Shown: piece by piece, positions 12,530-24,330 of the stretch
Position numbering within the stretch: the stretch's first letter is position 1
Layout: every line of letters begins with the position of its first letter
Source of the DNA: Symsagittifera roscoffensis
Taxonomy: Eukaryota; Xenacoelomorpha; Acoela; Convolutidae
Direction of reading: 5' to 3'
NCBI RefSeq assembly: GCF_963678635.1
Contig: NC_087071.1
Coordinates: 5,595,624-5,659,623 of the forward strand
Length of the DNA stretch: 64,000 bases
Position numbers and translations under genes: made by a program
The notes under the pieces: model-generated
Told to the model about the DNA's origin: nothing
Databases searched by the model: none
Seen by the model: the letters and a program-made list of their open reading frames with translations, nothing else

Positions 12530-12930
12530 GCCCATGCTATGCCCATGCTATGCCCATGCCCATGCTATGGTTCCCATTAAAAGGCCAAACTGTGCACTGG
12601 ATAGGCGCACAGTTTTGAGTCTGTCTGTTGCTGTATTATATAGACAAATCTTTGAACATGTTTCAAAATGTAAGTGGACTCCACTAACAAAGATTCAGGG
12701 GATTCCGCGAACAAATACCTGCCACGCAAAATTTGTGGGCACCTTTAATCCCTACAAACCGAAATTAAATAGTCGTTTTGAATTCCACAACTGAAAGTGG
12801 ATTCCACAAAAGTTAACTTGAATCTGCAAATGAAAATGGAAACCGCAAATTTTTCAAGCGGAATCAGCATATGTAAGCGGATTCTACAAACTGTAAGTGG
12901 ATTACATGATTTTTATCACTGATTTATCAT
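12530..12930. repeat. MITE end and GGATTCC array, unit 1
   Basis: A small GCCCATGCTAT tandem repeat (12530-12570) leads into a MITE-type end, CATTAAAAGGCCAAACTGTGC, at 12575. From 12670 there follow imperfect repeats of the form GTAAGTGGATTCCACAA. The matching array in unit 2 is at 16905-17265. Confidence 0.6.
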
Positions 12931-13644
12931 ATGAGCAATTAAAAGCAAAGGTGGAATTCTTATTTACATCAATGCGAAAATTAAAAGCAAGGAATTAACC
13001 ATTATCAGCTGAATTCACGAACAAATCTCAAAACATTGGTTAACTAAATCGGACGATGTCAACTTTTTTATTTTGTTAACACGACACCGAATAAGTTCAG
13101 AATTTTGAGTCATTGGGTTGAAAGTGTTTGGAAACAAAACGCACAGCATATCGCCGGAACATATCAGTTTTTGGGATTGTATTGAACCCAAAAAACTAAT
13201 TTTGGAATCACATCACCGAAGAAGATCTATATTTGGAGTCATTGGGTTGAGGTTGTTTGGAAACAGGAAACAAAACGCACAGCATTTTGCCGTTGTGGGT
13301 CAGTATTTGGCATTGATTCAATCTCAAGTACTGGTAAGTATTTATGCTTCCATCAATCCTAAATACTGATCTAGTTGACTCAGATTCTAATGAATTCATT
13401 AGGGCAGTATATGAAGGCAGTAATTTGTTTGAATAATTGATGCTAATCTTTTCTGATGAGCAAACTTACAACTATCAAAATATTTTAGAGCTATAAATGA
13501 CCTATTATCATAAAAAGTACCTTTTTTTGTGGCAAGTACAGTTTAAAACAAAGAATATTGTTTTGAATTGCATAATTATGAAAACAAAAATTTGGAGAAA
13601 TCGAGAAGTAAATTTGGAGAAATTCGCTGAAAAATAATTAAATA

Positions 13645-13716
13645 GAGGTGGGATTTGGCCCAGGCATGAAGTTTGTATCGAAATAGCAGTCCAACGCCTT
13701 AAATAATTGGCCGCCC
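13645..13716 (-). pseudogene. tRNA-Ser(GCU)-like relic or SINE head, unit 1
   Basis: Read on the minus strand, the segment has an A-box-like CGGCCAATTATTTAAGGCG, an anticodon-arm-like GTTGGACTGCTA (matching the arm of serine tRNAs with anticodon GCU) and a B-box-like GGGCCAAATCCC. The anticodon stem no longer pairs fully, and the acceptor stem is imperfect, so it is not a functional tRNA. Its duplication with flanking DNA is explained by the 4.35-kb tandem repeat. A tRNA-derived SINE is an alternative. Confidence 0.5.
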
Positions 13717-15559
13717 TGTCTTGGAAGCGCCACATATTAATCAAAACTGAACGAACGATTTGTTCAATAAGATTGATTCATTGACGTCGTTTCAAGCTGG
13801 CGCAGAAACACTAGGTGTTATGACTATTGAAGTAGCTAACCAAATAGATGAAAGTGAGATAGCTGCAAAATAAGCGAAACTAGGCACAACCAAACAGATT
13901 AGGCACTCTCGTGAAGCCTTTGATTAAAAAAGTTGTCTTGTTGAAACACCCTTTTTTTGATAAAATTGTTTTTTTTAGGAGAAAAGCATTTAACCTCATA
14001 ATTGTCTAAAATAGAAAAAAAAATTACCAGCATAAATAACTATTGGATCATGCTCAAAATAAGCCAGAATGTTTGTATCAGGACGCTCGTGAGGTTTTTT
14101 TCCAAAAATTTTTGGTTTGCTTTTCGAAACAATGTTATTTTTTGCTTAAAAACCTAGTTTTTTTACTGTTTTTTTTTACTCGTGGCTGGTTGGTTGGTTC
14201 GACTTCAGCAAATTTTTCAGCAAAGTTTTTCAGCAAATATCGTATTAAGGCTAAGTTTTTTTAATAGTAATGGTTGTTATAGACATTTTTTTCCGTTTAA
14301 GGAAAATAGATGTGTTTGGTTTTTCGAAAAATTGAATAATTTATCATTTGGGGTGTCGGAAAAACTGAGTCGACTTTGGCTTTTTTTTTAGAAGTTTTCA
14401 TCAGAAGTTATAATCTTAAACACTAATTTTGATGTCACTGGTTACCAAAACTTAAGAAACAACCGTTTAAGATTAGGAAATACTTTGGTAGTCGATAAAA
14501 TCCGTTTTTTGATACTCGTTTATTTTTTTATTGTCTCCGACTTTTTTTGTTCAATGTTCGGAGTCCTGAAAGTCAAAAGTCCTTACAAGGAAAGTTTTTA
14601 CTTGAATCAAAAAGTATAAAGTTGATTCCAGTCTCATGTACAATAATGGGTCGACAACCCTTATAATTGAAGTTAGTCAAAAATTGAATCTTTTTCGAAA
14701 ATTGTGAGACTTTATGAATCATCTCACTCCATGAAAAAAAATTAGATTCGTTAACCAAGTTTTCTTATATGGTTTGATTATGTTTGCACTAATGAATCAG
14801 TATAAAATTTAAGCATGAACTTGCCTGTATTTTGATATGATGGTTGTTACAATCGAAAACTACTTCTTACTTTTTTGCTATCTTGATTACTTTGGCTCTT
14901 TGCTATATTTTACAAAAACTTGTGGTGAACGGGCTCTTGCGTCAAGCTTTGATAATACGTAGGTTGCCTGATGCTTGTTGCTTTTTCTTGATGCTTGTGT
15001 GTCCAAATAAGTTTCTGGCTAGTGGTAAAACCATTTTTTTTTAAATCTTGTCCGATTGTTAACTTAACTATGGTACCTTATGTCTGGATGGCGTCATGGA
15101 GTACAAATTACTTGAAATGTTTCCTGTTTAATCTCATGATTGTTTGTTTTTCTATGCTTTTTCATTCAACTGTAATCTATTTTGCCGAAGTTTTTTACTT
15201 GTTTGCGGTATGCAGTTCAATGTTATGGTCTGAAAATTAAGGTCTGCCAAAACTGTTCCTATTGAGTAGTCAAAGAACAGGTCAGCTCAGAATGGTTTCA
15301 GATAAATAGTTGATGCTACAGTGAGTTTTCTTACTGATAAAAAATAAAAAATTTTGAACAACTACAGCTGAACTAAATGTTTTTTTCAGAAACACAAAAA
15401 TATGTACCTGAAAATGTTGCAGTATCGATCTATGTTCTGGTTTTGCAATTGAAATTATTTGGAAAAGCCTAAATTTTAACGTAAAAATTTCTATTGAATT
15501 GTTTGTAATGAACTGATGAGTTAGTTTACCAAGTTTGTTCAATTGACATGAATAGAGAT

Positions 15560-15732
15560 ACCAGGAATTGAGGTTGTTTGAGAGGAGTTTTATGTTTGTC
15601 AGGAATTGAGATCGAACTTGGGTTTGTTTGACAGTAATTGAGATCGAAGTTAGTTTGACAGGAGTTAAGATCGAAGTTGGGTGTTGAAATCGATGTTGGT
15701 ATGTTTGGCAGGAATTGAGATCGAAGCTGGAT
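15560..15732. repeat. Minisatellite at the duplication junction
   Basis: About five to six units of AATTGAGATCGAAGTTGG with variable spacers of 8-14 bp. Unit 2 of the tandem duplication starts directly after the last repeat. The matching array, with extra units, is at 19875-20115, so unequal exchange at this array may have produced the duplication. Confidence 0.7.
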
Positions 15733-18700
15733 TTCAGTCAAATAAGCGTTGATTGAAATTTTCTGATTGAATGGTGCGAAGCAGTAAAAAATTACCAAAT
15801 GCGTCGTTTCCGTTGAAAATTTTTTCACTCTAACTAAAATTAGCGTAATCTTATCTCAAAAATAGGAATTTTGTAGAATATTCTGTAAAACATTTTTTTT
15901 TTATATCCATGCGGTCTTCCTGTGCAAAAAACATCCAAAAACTTCACTTAAAATTTGTGAAGATTTTTTTTTCATCAATTTCGTTTACTTGCCTTTAAAA
16001 GGTCAATGAAGTCTAAAGAGATTTGAAACAAAATCCGGCAGTCCATAATAATTTGAATGAAAAGTCCTTTTTGAAAAATTTCAATTCAAACTCAATCTCA
16101 CAAAAGTCTTTCACGTGAATCAGAAAAAAAGTCATGCATTAACGAAGTAATCTGCTGTTGTCAAAAAAAGTTTGGTTGTACAATTTTTTTCCGAAAAATA
16201 TAAGAATTTGAAAAAAAAAGAAAAAAAAAACAGAACAATTAATGTTGCAAGAGAGACTCTTCAAACATTTAGAGTTGATATTGGATCATGCTCAGCCAGA
16301 TTTTTAAAGCTATTTTTCCTGTTTTTGAAAATACTAAAAGTTATCCAAAAACTACCTTGTTCCGATAAATTTGAAAGTGAAAAAAATTTTTCATTTTTGT
16401 AAAGTCATAATCAAAAAGAGCTGTTTTCTATCTAAAATTAAATCAGTTTTCCCGTTTGGTAAAAATGTATGCTGATCAATTTGTAGAGTTGCATTTGTGA
16501 TTTTTTTCTTCCAAACTTATAGGAGAAATGTCAAAACAAATAATCTCTAACACTTAAAATGGTCAAGAAAAACTGGCTCTGTCTAGAGTTTTGTTCTAAT
16601 TTTGAAAAAATTGACTGCAACTTTTTGCCGTGCTTTTGTTTCTCCAATTTAACAAGGTTTGACTATTTTTTATGCGAACTCTTATGCATTGGTAGTCGAA
16701 AATCAAATTGAAAAAAAAATGAGCGTGCTTTTTTTGGTTAAATTGTAGGGTATTATTTTCAAATTTTAGTGATTTCTATGATTCAATTTGGTTGAGCAGA
16801 AAACAATCCAGAGTTCGAGAACACTTCTGGTATGCGCCGAAAAGTTCTCTAATCCTACAACCCTGAAGAGGAATGTATTGAACGCAATACAGCCACCCTA
16901 CTGTGGCCAAGCGCCCATGCTATGCCCATGCCCATGCTATGGTTCCCATTCAAAGGCCAAACTGTGCACTGGATAGGCACACAGTTTTGTGTCTGTCTGT
17001 TGCTGTAACATAATTCAAAATGTAAGTGGACTCCACTAACAAAGATTCAGGGGATTCCGCGAACAAATACCTGTCACGCAAAATTTGTGGGCACCTTTAA
17101 TCCCTACAAACCGAAATTAAATAGTCGTTTTGAATTCCACAACTGTAAGTGGATTCTAAAAAAGTTAAGTGGAATCTGCAAATGAAAATGGAAACCGCAA
17201 ATTTTTAAAGCGGAATCAGCATATGTGAGCTGATTCTACAAACTGTAAGTGGATTACATGATTTTTTATTACTGATTTTGCATATGAACAATTAAAAGAA
17301 AGAGCTTGAATTCTTATTTACATCAATGCGAAAATTAAAAGCAAGGCTTAACCATTATCAGCTGAATTCACGAACAAATCTCAAAACATTGTTTAACTAA
17401 ATCGGACGATGTCAACTTTTTTTTTGTTAACACAACACCGAATAAGTTCAGAATTTTAAGTCATTGGGCTGAAAGTGCTTGGAAACAAAATGCACAGCAT
17501 ATCGCCGGAACATATCAATATTTGGGATTGTATCAAACCCAAAAAACTGATTTTGGAATCACATCACCGAAGAAGATCTATATTTGGAGTCATTGGGTTG
17601 AGGTTGTTTGGAATTAGGAAACAAAACGCACATCATATTGCCGTTGTGGATGAGTCTTTGGCATTGATTCAATCCCAAGTACTGTAGACTCAGATTCTAA
17701 TGAATTCATTAGGGCAGTATATGAAGGCAGTATTTTGTTTGAATAATTGATGCTAATCTTTTCTGATGAGCAAATTTACAACTATCAAAACAATTTAGGA
17801 GCCCTAAATGACCTATTATCATAAAAGTACATTTTTTGTGGCAAGTACAGTTTAAAACAAAGAATATTGTTTTGAATTGCATAATTGTGAAAATAAAAAT
17901 TTGGAGAATCGAGAAGTAAATTTGGAGAAAATCTCTGAAAAATAATTAAATAGAGGTGTGATTTGGGCCCACGCATGAAGTTTGTATCGAAATAGCAGTC
18001 CAACGCCTTAAATAATTGGCCGCCCTGTCTTGGAAGCGCCACATATTAATCAAAACTGAACGAACGATTTGTTCAATAAGATTGATTCAGTGACGTCGTT
18101 TCAAGCTGGCGCAGAAACACTAGGTGTTATGAGTATTGAGTTAGCTAACCAAATAGATGAAAGTGAGATAGCTGCAAAATAAGCGAAACTAGGCACAATC
18201 AAACAGATTAGGCACACTCGTGAAGCCTAACATTATTAAAATTGTCTTGGCGAAACACCATTTTTTGATAAAATCGGTTGTTTTTTTTGGAGAAAAGCAT
18301 TTAACCTCATAAAGGTCTAAAATAGAAAAAAAATACCGGCATAAATAACTTTTGGATCATGCTCAAAATAAGCCGGAGTGTTTGTATGAGGACGCTCGTG
18401 AGAGTTTTGTGCAAAAATTTTTGGTTTGCTTTTCGAAACAATGTGATTTTTTGCTTGAAAACCTAGTTTTACTGTTTTTTTTACTCTTGGCTGGTTGGTT
18501 GGTTCGACTTCAGCAAATTTTTCAGCAAAGTTTTTCAGCAAATATCGTATTAAGGCTAATTTTTTTTAATAGTAATGGTTGTTATTGACATTTTTTTCCG
18601 TTTAAGGAAAATAGATGTGTTTGGTTTTTCGAAAAATTGAATAATTTATCATTTGGGGTGTCGGAAAAACTGAGTCAACTTTGGCTTGTTTTTTAGGAGT

Positions 18701-20042
18701 TTTCATCAGAAGTTACAATCTTAAACACTAATTTTGATGTCACTGGTTACCAAAACTTAAGAAACAACCGTTTAAGATTAGGAAATATTTTGGTAGTCGA
18801 TAAAATCCGTTTTTTGATACTCGTTTATTTTTTTATTGTCTCCGACTTTTTTGTTCAATGTTCGGAGTCCTGAAAGTCAAAAGTCCTTACAAGAAAAGTT
18901 TTTGTTTTGCTTGAATCAAAAAAGTATAAAGTTGATTCCAGTCATGTACAATAATGGGTCGACCACCCTTATAATTGAAGTTAGTCAAAAATTGAACCTT
19001 TTTCGAAAATTGTGAGACTTTATGAATCATCTCACTCCATGAAAAATAATTAGATTCGTTAACCAAGTTTTCTTATATGGTTTGTTTATGTTTGCACTAA
19101 TGAATCAGTATAAAATTTAAGCATGAGCTTGCCTGTATTTTGATATGATGGTTGTTACAATCGAAAACTACTTCTTACGTTTTTGTTATCTTGATTGTTT
19201 TGGCTCTTTGCTATACTTTACAAAAAACTTGTGGTGAACGGGCTCTTGCGTCAAGCTTTGATAATACGTAGGTTGCCTGATGCTTCTTGCTTTTTCTTGA
19301 TGCTTGTGTCCCTAAATATGTTTCTGGCTAGTGGTAAATCCAATTTTTTAAAAATCTTGACTCATTGTTAACTTAACTATGGTACCTTATGTCTGGATGG
19401 CGTCAGGGAGTACAAATTACTTGAATTGTTTGCTGTTGAATCTCATGATTGTTTGTTTTTCTAAGCTTTTTCATTCAACTGTAATCTAATTTGCCGAATT
19501 CTTTTTCATGTATGCGGTATGCAGTTCAGTGTTATGGTCTGAAAATTAAGGTCTGCCAAAACTGTTCCTAGTGAGTAAACAAAGAACAGGTCAGCTCAGG
19601 ATGGTTTCAGATAAAGGGTTGATGCTACAGTGAGTTTTCTTACAGATGAAAGATAAAAAATTTTAAACAACTACAGGTGAACTAAATGTTTTTTTTTTCA
19701 GAAACACAAAAATATGTACCTGAAAATGTTGCAGTATCAATCTATGTTCTGGTTTTGCAATTGAAATTATTTGGAAAAGCCTAAACCTAAACGTAAAAGT
19801 TTCTATTGAATTGTTTGTAATGAACTGATGAGTTAGTTTACCAAGTTTGTTCAGTTGACATGAACAGAGATAACAGGAATTGAGGTTGTTTGAGAAGAGT
19901 TTTATGTTTGTCAGGAATTGAGATCGAACTTGGGTTTGTTTGACAGTAATTGAGATCGAAGTTAGTTTGACAGGAATTAAGATCGAAGTTGGGTGTTGAA
20001 ATCGATGTTGGGTATGTTTGGCAGGAATTGAGATCGAAGCTG
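15733..20042. repeat. Tandem duplication, unit 2 (about 4.31 kb)
   Basis: Second copy of 11356-15732, joined head to tail at GATCGAAGCTGG|ATTTCAGTCAA. It lacks a 41-bp block present in unit 1 at 13334-13374 that begins GTAAGT and ends CTAG. Confidence 0.85.
17953..18026 (-). pseudogene. tRNA-Ser(GCU)-like relic or SINE head, unit 2
   Basis: Copy of the relic at 13645-13716, with the same AAGGCGTTGGACTGCTA core and slightly more damage in the B-box-like part (GGCCCAAATCACACC). Confidence 0.5.
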
Positions 20043-20115
20043 GGCTGACAGGATTTGAGGTCAAAGTTGACAAGATTTGAGATTGAAGTTGGGTTCACTG
20101 GTATTGAGACCAAAC
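19875..20115. repeat. Minisatellite at the end of unit 2
   Basis: Repeats of AATTGAGATCGAAGTTGG with variable spacers, as at 15560-15732 but extended by GGATTTGAGGTCAAAGTTGA-type units beyond the duplication end. Confidence 0.7.
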
Positions 20116-20169
20116 TTTTGGTATTTTAATTGGTTGTTGATCATTGTAGTAATAGAGGTGACCACTTTC

Positions 20170-20483
20170 TGGTGACCACATAGTGAAAAAAAGATATAAA
20201 TTTAGACAGATATACACTTTCACTTACATTGTGCTGCTTTCACTTACAATTTGTGGATTTCGCTCACAGTTGCGGATTCCGCAGCAGCTCAACTTAAATA
20301 TACACATGTATTTTTTTGTTGGTAGATTCCACAAATTCGCTTTTTTTGGAGCAATTTTGGGCGGTACAATGTTTATAGCTGTTTTTTCGTGGATTCCTAA
20401 ACAGCAAAGAAGTTCAAAGGTAAGTAGCACTGATGAGGACTCCGCTTACAATGAACAGAATGCTCAGTTTGGCCTCGAAATGC
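20170..20483. repeat. MITE-type copy with GGATTCC motifs
   Basis: Motifs such as GTTGCGGATTCCGCAGCAG and GTAGATTCCACAAATTCGC recur, and the segment ends with CTCAGTTTGGCCTCGAAATG, the terminal repeat of the family. A GTAAGT after TTCAAAG at 20420 looks like a donor, but I found no acceptor in phase. Confidence 0.5.
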
Positions 20484-20519
20484 CCTGGAATACATAGTTA
20501 ACTAGTTTTGATTGCTCAG

Positions 20520-20982
20520 GACTGCAAAAAAATGCCCGGATACAGACACGAAACTACCGAAATGGTCAGCGCTCAACCCTGATAACATCCAGGACAAGGA
20601 AATCAATTCAGACTACGAGATCAAATAAGATTACCAGGACTCGGTATAAGACTGGGTGGCCCAAGCCAGATTGTATAAGCAGGGAAAAATCACCAGTAAG
20701 CTCTGTGTCAAAAAATGAACCGAAAAAACGCAAAGGGCCAGTACTGACAAACTATCGAGAAGCACATTGAATAAGGAACGTTCGAAACAATATGCACAAC
20801 CAGAAAAGACGCAATTGGCCGAAAGAACGAAACCTTATCAAGTTGGTTACCCGATATGATTTTGGAACAAGTGAAAAAAGTAAGACTAACCCGAGTCGAG
20901 ACTCTTCGCCTAATTTGAAGCAAGATTTGAGCGGTTTGAGTGGTTTTTTAGACGAGTGCGCTCAAAGTCTTGCTTTTTAATG
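20520..20982 (+). pseudogene. Orphan basic reading frame with one in-frame TGA
   Basis: After TTGATTGCTCAG a single frame stays open for 463 nt except for TGA at 20768-20770 and ends with TAA. The product is basic and Ser/Arg/Lys-rich (KNEPKKRKGPVLTNYREAH before the stop, RRNWPKERNLIKLVTRYDFG after it), with a Leu/Ser-rich end. Base composition is purine-rich and unlike the flanking A/T runs. It resembles the basic tails found after retroelement integrases, but there is no catalytic motif, so the origin is open. Confidence 0.4.
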
Positions 20983-22029
20983 TGCGGGTTTTAAGTGCTT
21001 TAGCAAAAAAAAATGTTCAAAAACAGCGCAAGTTTTGAAGTTATAACACAATCAGAGTCCGACAAAAAAAACTTTTAAGAGCTCACAATCATTGAAGCCA
21101 ATTCCAAGGGTTAAACCGCTACGAAAGAAGAAATTTAACGTGCTGTAACCGAAAAAAGGACAAAAAATTGGCAACAACGATAGATACACAAAAAAGATGA
21201 CAAGAATGCTTGAGTCAAGCTTTCGGAATGCAATTTTTGGACCAAACATGAGCAACGCCATCATCAGAACAACGGGTCAAAAACATGGAATTAAGACAAT
21301 CAAAAATCCGGAGGACAGACAAAGTACAGTGATTGCGTGACGTTTCACAAAAATTAGGATAATGGGCTAAACAAAACGACAACGGGGCAAGTAACAATGA
21401 TGTCATGGACAGGAGGCATCCCGTTGTATCTTTGGAGTTTACGATGATACCAGAGACAATGTTATATAGGGACCAACAAATACAAGTAGGCGCTATTCGA
21501 ACAAACAAAGCAATCAACGAACAAAGAAATCAATGAAAAGCAAAAAAAAAGAACCGATCTGCAATTTGAGAACAAGAGGAAAAACCCTGAATAAGTTACA
21601 ACTTCGAAAACACGAAACGTTTTTTTTTTTTTAAAAACTTGTCAAAAAGGAAAGGATTTCAAACCAAATGTTATATCCATATCGGTATGTACACAGTGAG
21701 TATTTATATGCTGTATGTATTTATTTTAGACTCTCTGTTTTTAAAAACAAGTTGGAGAAACCTGATTGATGTTAACTTTGATGAATTGAGAGTCCAAAAA
21801 TATGCATTTTATACTGAACTCACTTAGTGTTATCAGTATCCTCCAATTTTTAAACCTTTTACTACACATGCGGCGGTCCCTGCGACCATTTTGAAAACAG
21901 TTATACCTTCCCGGGTCGAGGTCCGCGAATAATTTTTCGACTTTGTCGATCACGGAAATGTTAACTCCGCGACCGAAAAACCATAGTCTGGAGGGGGTTT
22001 TAGGTCGCAAACAATTTCTTGAACAAAAA
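20983..22029. other. Purine-rich island without a clear gene
   Basis: Composition continues that of the preceding pseudogene to about 21600. A 47-codon frame from ATG 21197 (MTRMLESSFRNAIFGPNMSN) is the only other protein-like stretch; it may be another exon or fragment of the same degraded unit. 21600-22029 shows nothing. Confidence 0.4.
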
Positions 22030-22627
22030 CGCATCTTGGTTGCGATGATCAGAAAATTAGTCGTGGCGCTTGAAAATTAGACGCGGCGGTCGCAAAATTA
22101 CAAAATTAGTCTCGGCGGTCGAAAAAGCAGTCGGTGCTTTCGAAAAAATAGTCGCGGCGGTCAAACAATTGTTGGCGGCATGGTCGAAAAAACAGTCGCG
22201 GCTGACAAAAAATTAGTCGCGGCAGCCAAAAAGTTAATCCCGACACGTTCGAAAAAATGGTTGCGGCGGTAAAAAAAAATATTTGTGACTGTCGAAAAAT
22301 GGGTCGCGGTGGTCGCAGCATTGAAAATTGTTCGCGGCATCGTCGATAAATTAGTGGCGGCTGACAGAAATTTAGTCGCGGCGGTCGCAAAATTAGTCCG
22401 CGGCGATCGAAAAGTAGTCGCTGCTTTCGAAAAATTAGCCGCGGCTGAGAAAAAACTGTTGCGGCGGTCTCAAAAATAGTCGCAGTGGTCGAAAAAGGAG
22501 TCGCGGCTGACAAAAAATTAGTCGCGACGGTATAACAAAATATTTGCGACGGTCGAATAATGGGTCGCCGCTTGGCCAAAAATTTTGTCGCGACGGTCGA
22601 AGAACAAGTCGCGGCGGCCAAAAAAAG
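22030..22627. repeat. GTCGCGGCGGTCGAAAAATTA minisatellite
   Basis: Twenty or more degenerate units of about 21-28 bp with core GTCGCGGCGGTCG joined by A-rich linkers. Long open frames on both strands here are an artefact of the repeat. The high CpG content stands out in this AT-rich DNA. A (CATA)5 microsatellite follows at 22646-22670. Confidence 0.85.
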
Positions 22628-22670
22628 GCACGGTATGTACACTTACATACATACATACATACATATATAG

Positions 22671-23752
22671 CATCCATACAAAAATAATAACACATCGTGT
22701 TTGGTATTTTTAAGGTTAAACAGTTTTTTTTTAAACATGAAAAAATTTTCCGCCTGAAGTTTGTTAGTTTTTTTTCTCGTACAATCCAACAATGCTATTG
22801 ATTTTGCATGCTCTTTTATTGCCAACTTCTACTTATTAAGTCAGCATAAAAACAGTTTTGGATGAGCATTGCAGTCGACATGTAATCAAACTATGAAATT
22901 CGAATATCACCAGTGGTAAACACCTATATAGTCAACTTCTTGAATTCTCCGAGTTTGCCCAAACTACTATCTTCATGACTATAAGGCAAGTACTACAAAT
23001 CATATTTTCACCACAAAAAAAAATATTTTCATGCTTTAAGTTACACGATTTTTTAAATCGTTCTTTTTTTATGGGTTATATAAAAGTTGGTGCGGCGAGT
23101 TTACTACTAGTTTACAGAGACATATAAAATTCAGCAAAAAATTTCAAGTTTTTTTTTTCTGAAACCTAATCAAATCTCTTCACTCTATAGAAGGTGTTGA
23201 CTAACGAGTAATGAGTCAAGGGTTATTGAGTTCAAAGGTGAGTGAGAGGCGAGACTCATGAATAAACTAGTCGCCATTTTATGTGACCTGAGACCGTTTA
23301 GCCTCGAGTTGATTTCTAATGAAGAAAACAATTATCTAACGACTAATTTTGTCATAATTTTATCAGGCACGTACGATAAAATTGTGAATAGTTTAGTCAA
23401 TTATTACATATAAAAACTGTTTTGAAAGCTTGTCAATTGAGAAATTTATTTAGGAAATGACTTTCGCATCAGAACTTGCTAATCGGAAAAAATGTTTGAG
23501 ATGTCTAGAGCAGATAATATAAAAAACTGGTTGATAAAAAATTTTTGAAGCAAAATAATTTTGAACAGAAGATTCGATAAAAAAGCTCTTTGGAGAACTT
23601 GGTAGTTGAACTTTCCAACAAATTTTTAGAATATTTTGTATTGTACATTAACATCACGAAATGTTCAATGTGTGCGTTTACGCAATAGGAGACTTGTGCA
23701 ATAAGAGACAACTTGTTTCACTTAAGCCTTTGCGTTTTGTTTCCATTACGAG
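22671..23752. other. AT-rich DNA, nothing recognised
   Basis: No exon, repeat family or RNA gene could be supported. A donor-like AAAG|GTGAGT on the plus strand at about 23237 has no open frame before it. Confidence 0.4.
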
Positions 23753-24330
23753 GCCAAATTTGTGCATTTTGTGAATTTTAATCGATTCCACAACAGGTAA
23801 AAATCATATTTGTCCCGTAACTTACAAAATTGCTATTTTTGTTTGAACTTTTCCGCTATTTTGGTTTCCACGGGCAATTAGCTAAAACACTGTATTGCTC
23901 AAAACTGCTCCAACAACAGGCAAGTTTGCAGAACCCGCAACAAAAGGGGTAAAATCAGGAGCAAATTTGTGGAATCCATAAACAAAAAATGAAATAAGTG
24001 TTGATTAAATTTAAGCTGTCGCAGAATCCGCAACTTTAAGTGGAATCAGCAAATTGTAAGCGGACTCCACAAATTGTATTCGGAATATGCATAAATTTGC
24101 AGAATCGATTTATGTTTTGCAGAAACTGCGTACGTTTGCGGAATTCGGAACAACTACCTTCGTTCGCTTGTTGCGGAATCCGCAACAAAATCATTTTGCC
24201 AACAAAAATTACGTTACAGGCTTCGATGCGGAATCCGCTGAAATTTTGTGAGTGGAGTCTACTTATAATTGGACATTGGTTTTAAGTTGTCTCTGGAATC
24301 CGGGAGCATACAGGCAAAAATTTATACTAT
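23753..24330. repeat. MITE-type copy with a 20-bp GGAATCCGC array
   Basis: Starts CATTACGAGGCCAAATTTGTGC and contains a clear array at about 24010-24090 with unit near GCGGAATCCGCAAATTGTAA (20 bp), then scattered copies of TTGCGGAATCCGCAAC. The right side ends near CTCTGGAATCCGGGAGCATACAG, like other members; the right terminal repeat is lost. Confidence 0.6.

Larger units (their letters stand above)
11356..15732. repeat. Tandem duplication, unit 1 (about 4.38 kb)
   Basis: Starts TTCAGTCAAATAAG and matches 15733-20042 along its whole length in the same order, with scattered substitutions and small indels, roughly nine in ten positions or more by eye. It contains a MITE-type array (12575-12930), an internally repeated block with ACGCACAGCAT (13107-13370), a tRNA-Ser-like relic (13645-13716) and a minisatellite at the end. 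Short open frames in both units differ by many non-synonymous changes, so they are probably not genes. Confidence 0.85.

Noticed and set aside
13118-13369. 83-codon frame conserved as a 70-codon frame in unit 2
   Set aside because: It covers an internal tandem repeat, and at least eight of the codon differences between the units are non-synonymous, so no coding constraint is seen.
15282-15542. Minus-strand frames with acceptor and donor-like sites in the tandem units (FRLFQIISIAKPEH)
   Set aside because: Splice signals are present, but the adjoining frame is open only in unit 1 and has a TGA in unit 2, and changes between units are not biased to synonymous sites.
22106-22642. 178-codon minus-strand frame and a 64-codon plus-strand frame
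   Set aside because: Both come from the GTCGCGGCGGTCG minisatellite and are repetitive Arg/Pro/Phe or Val/Ala strings.
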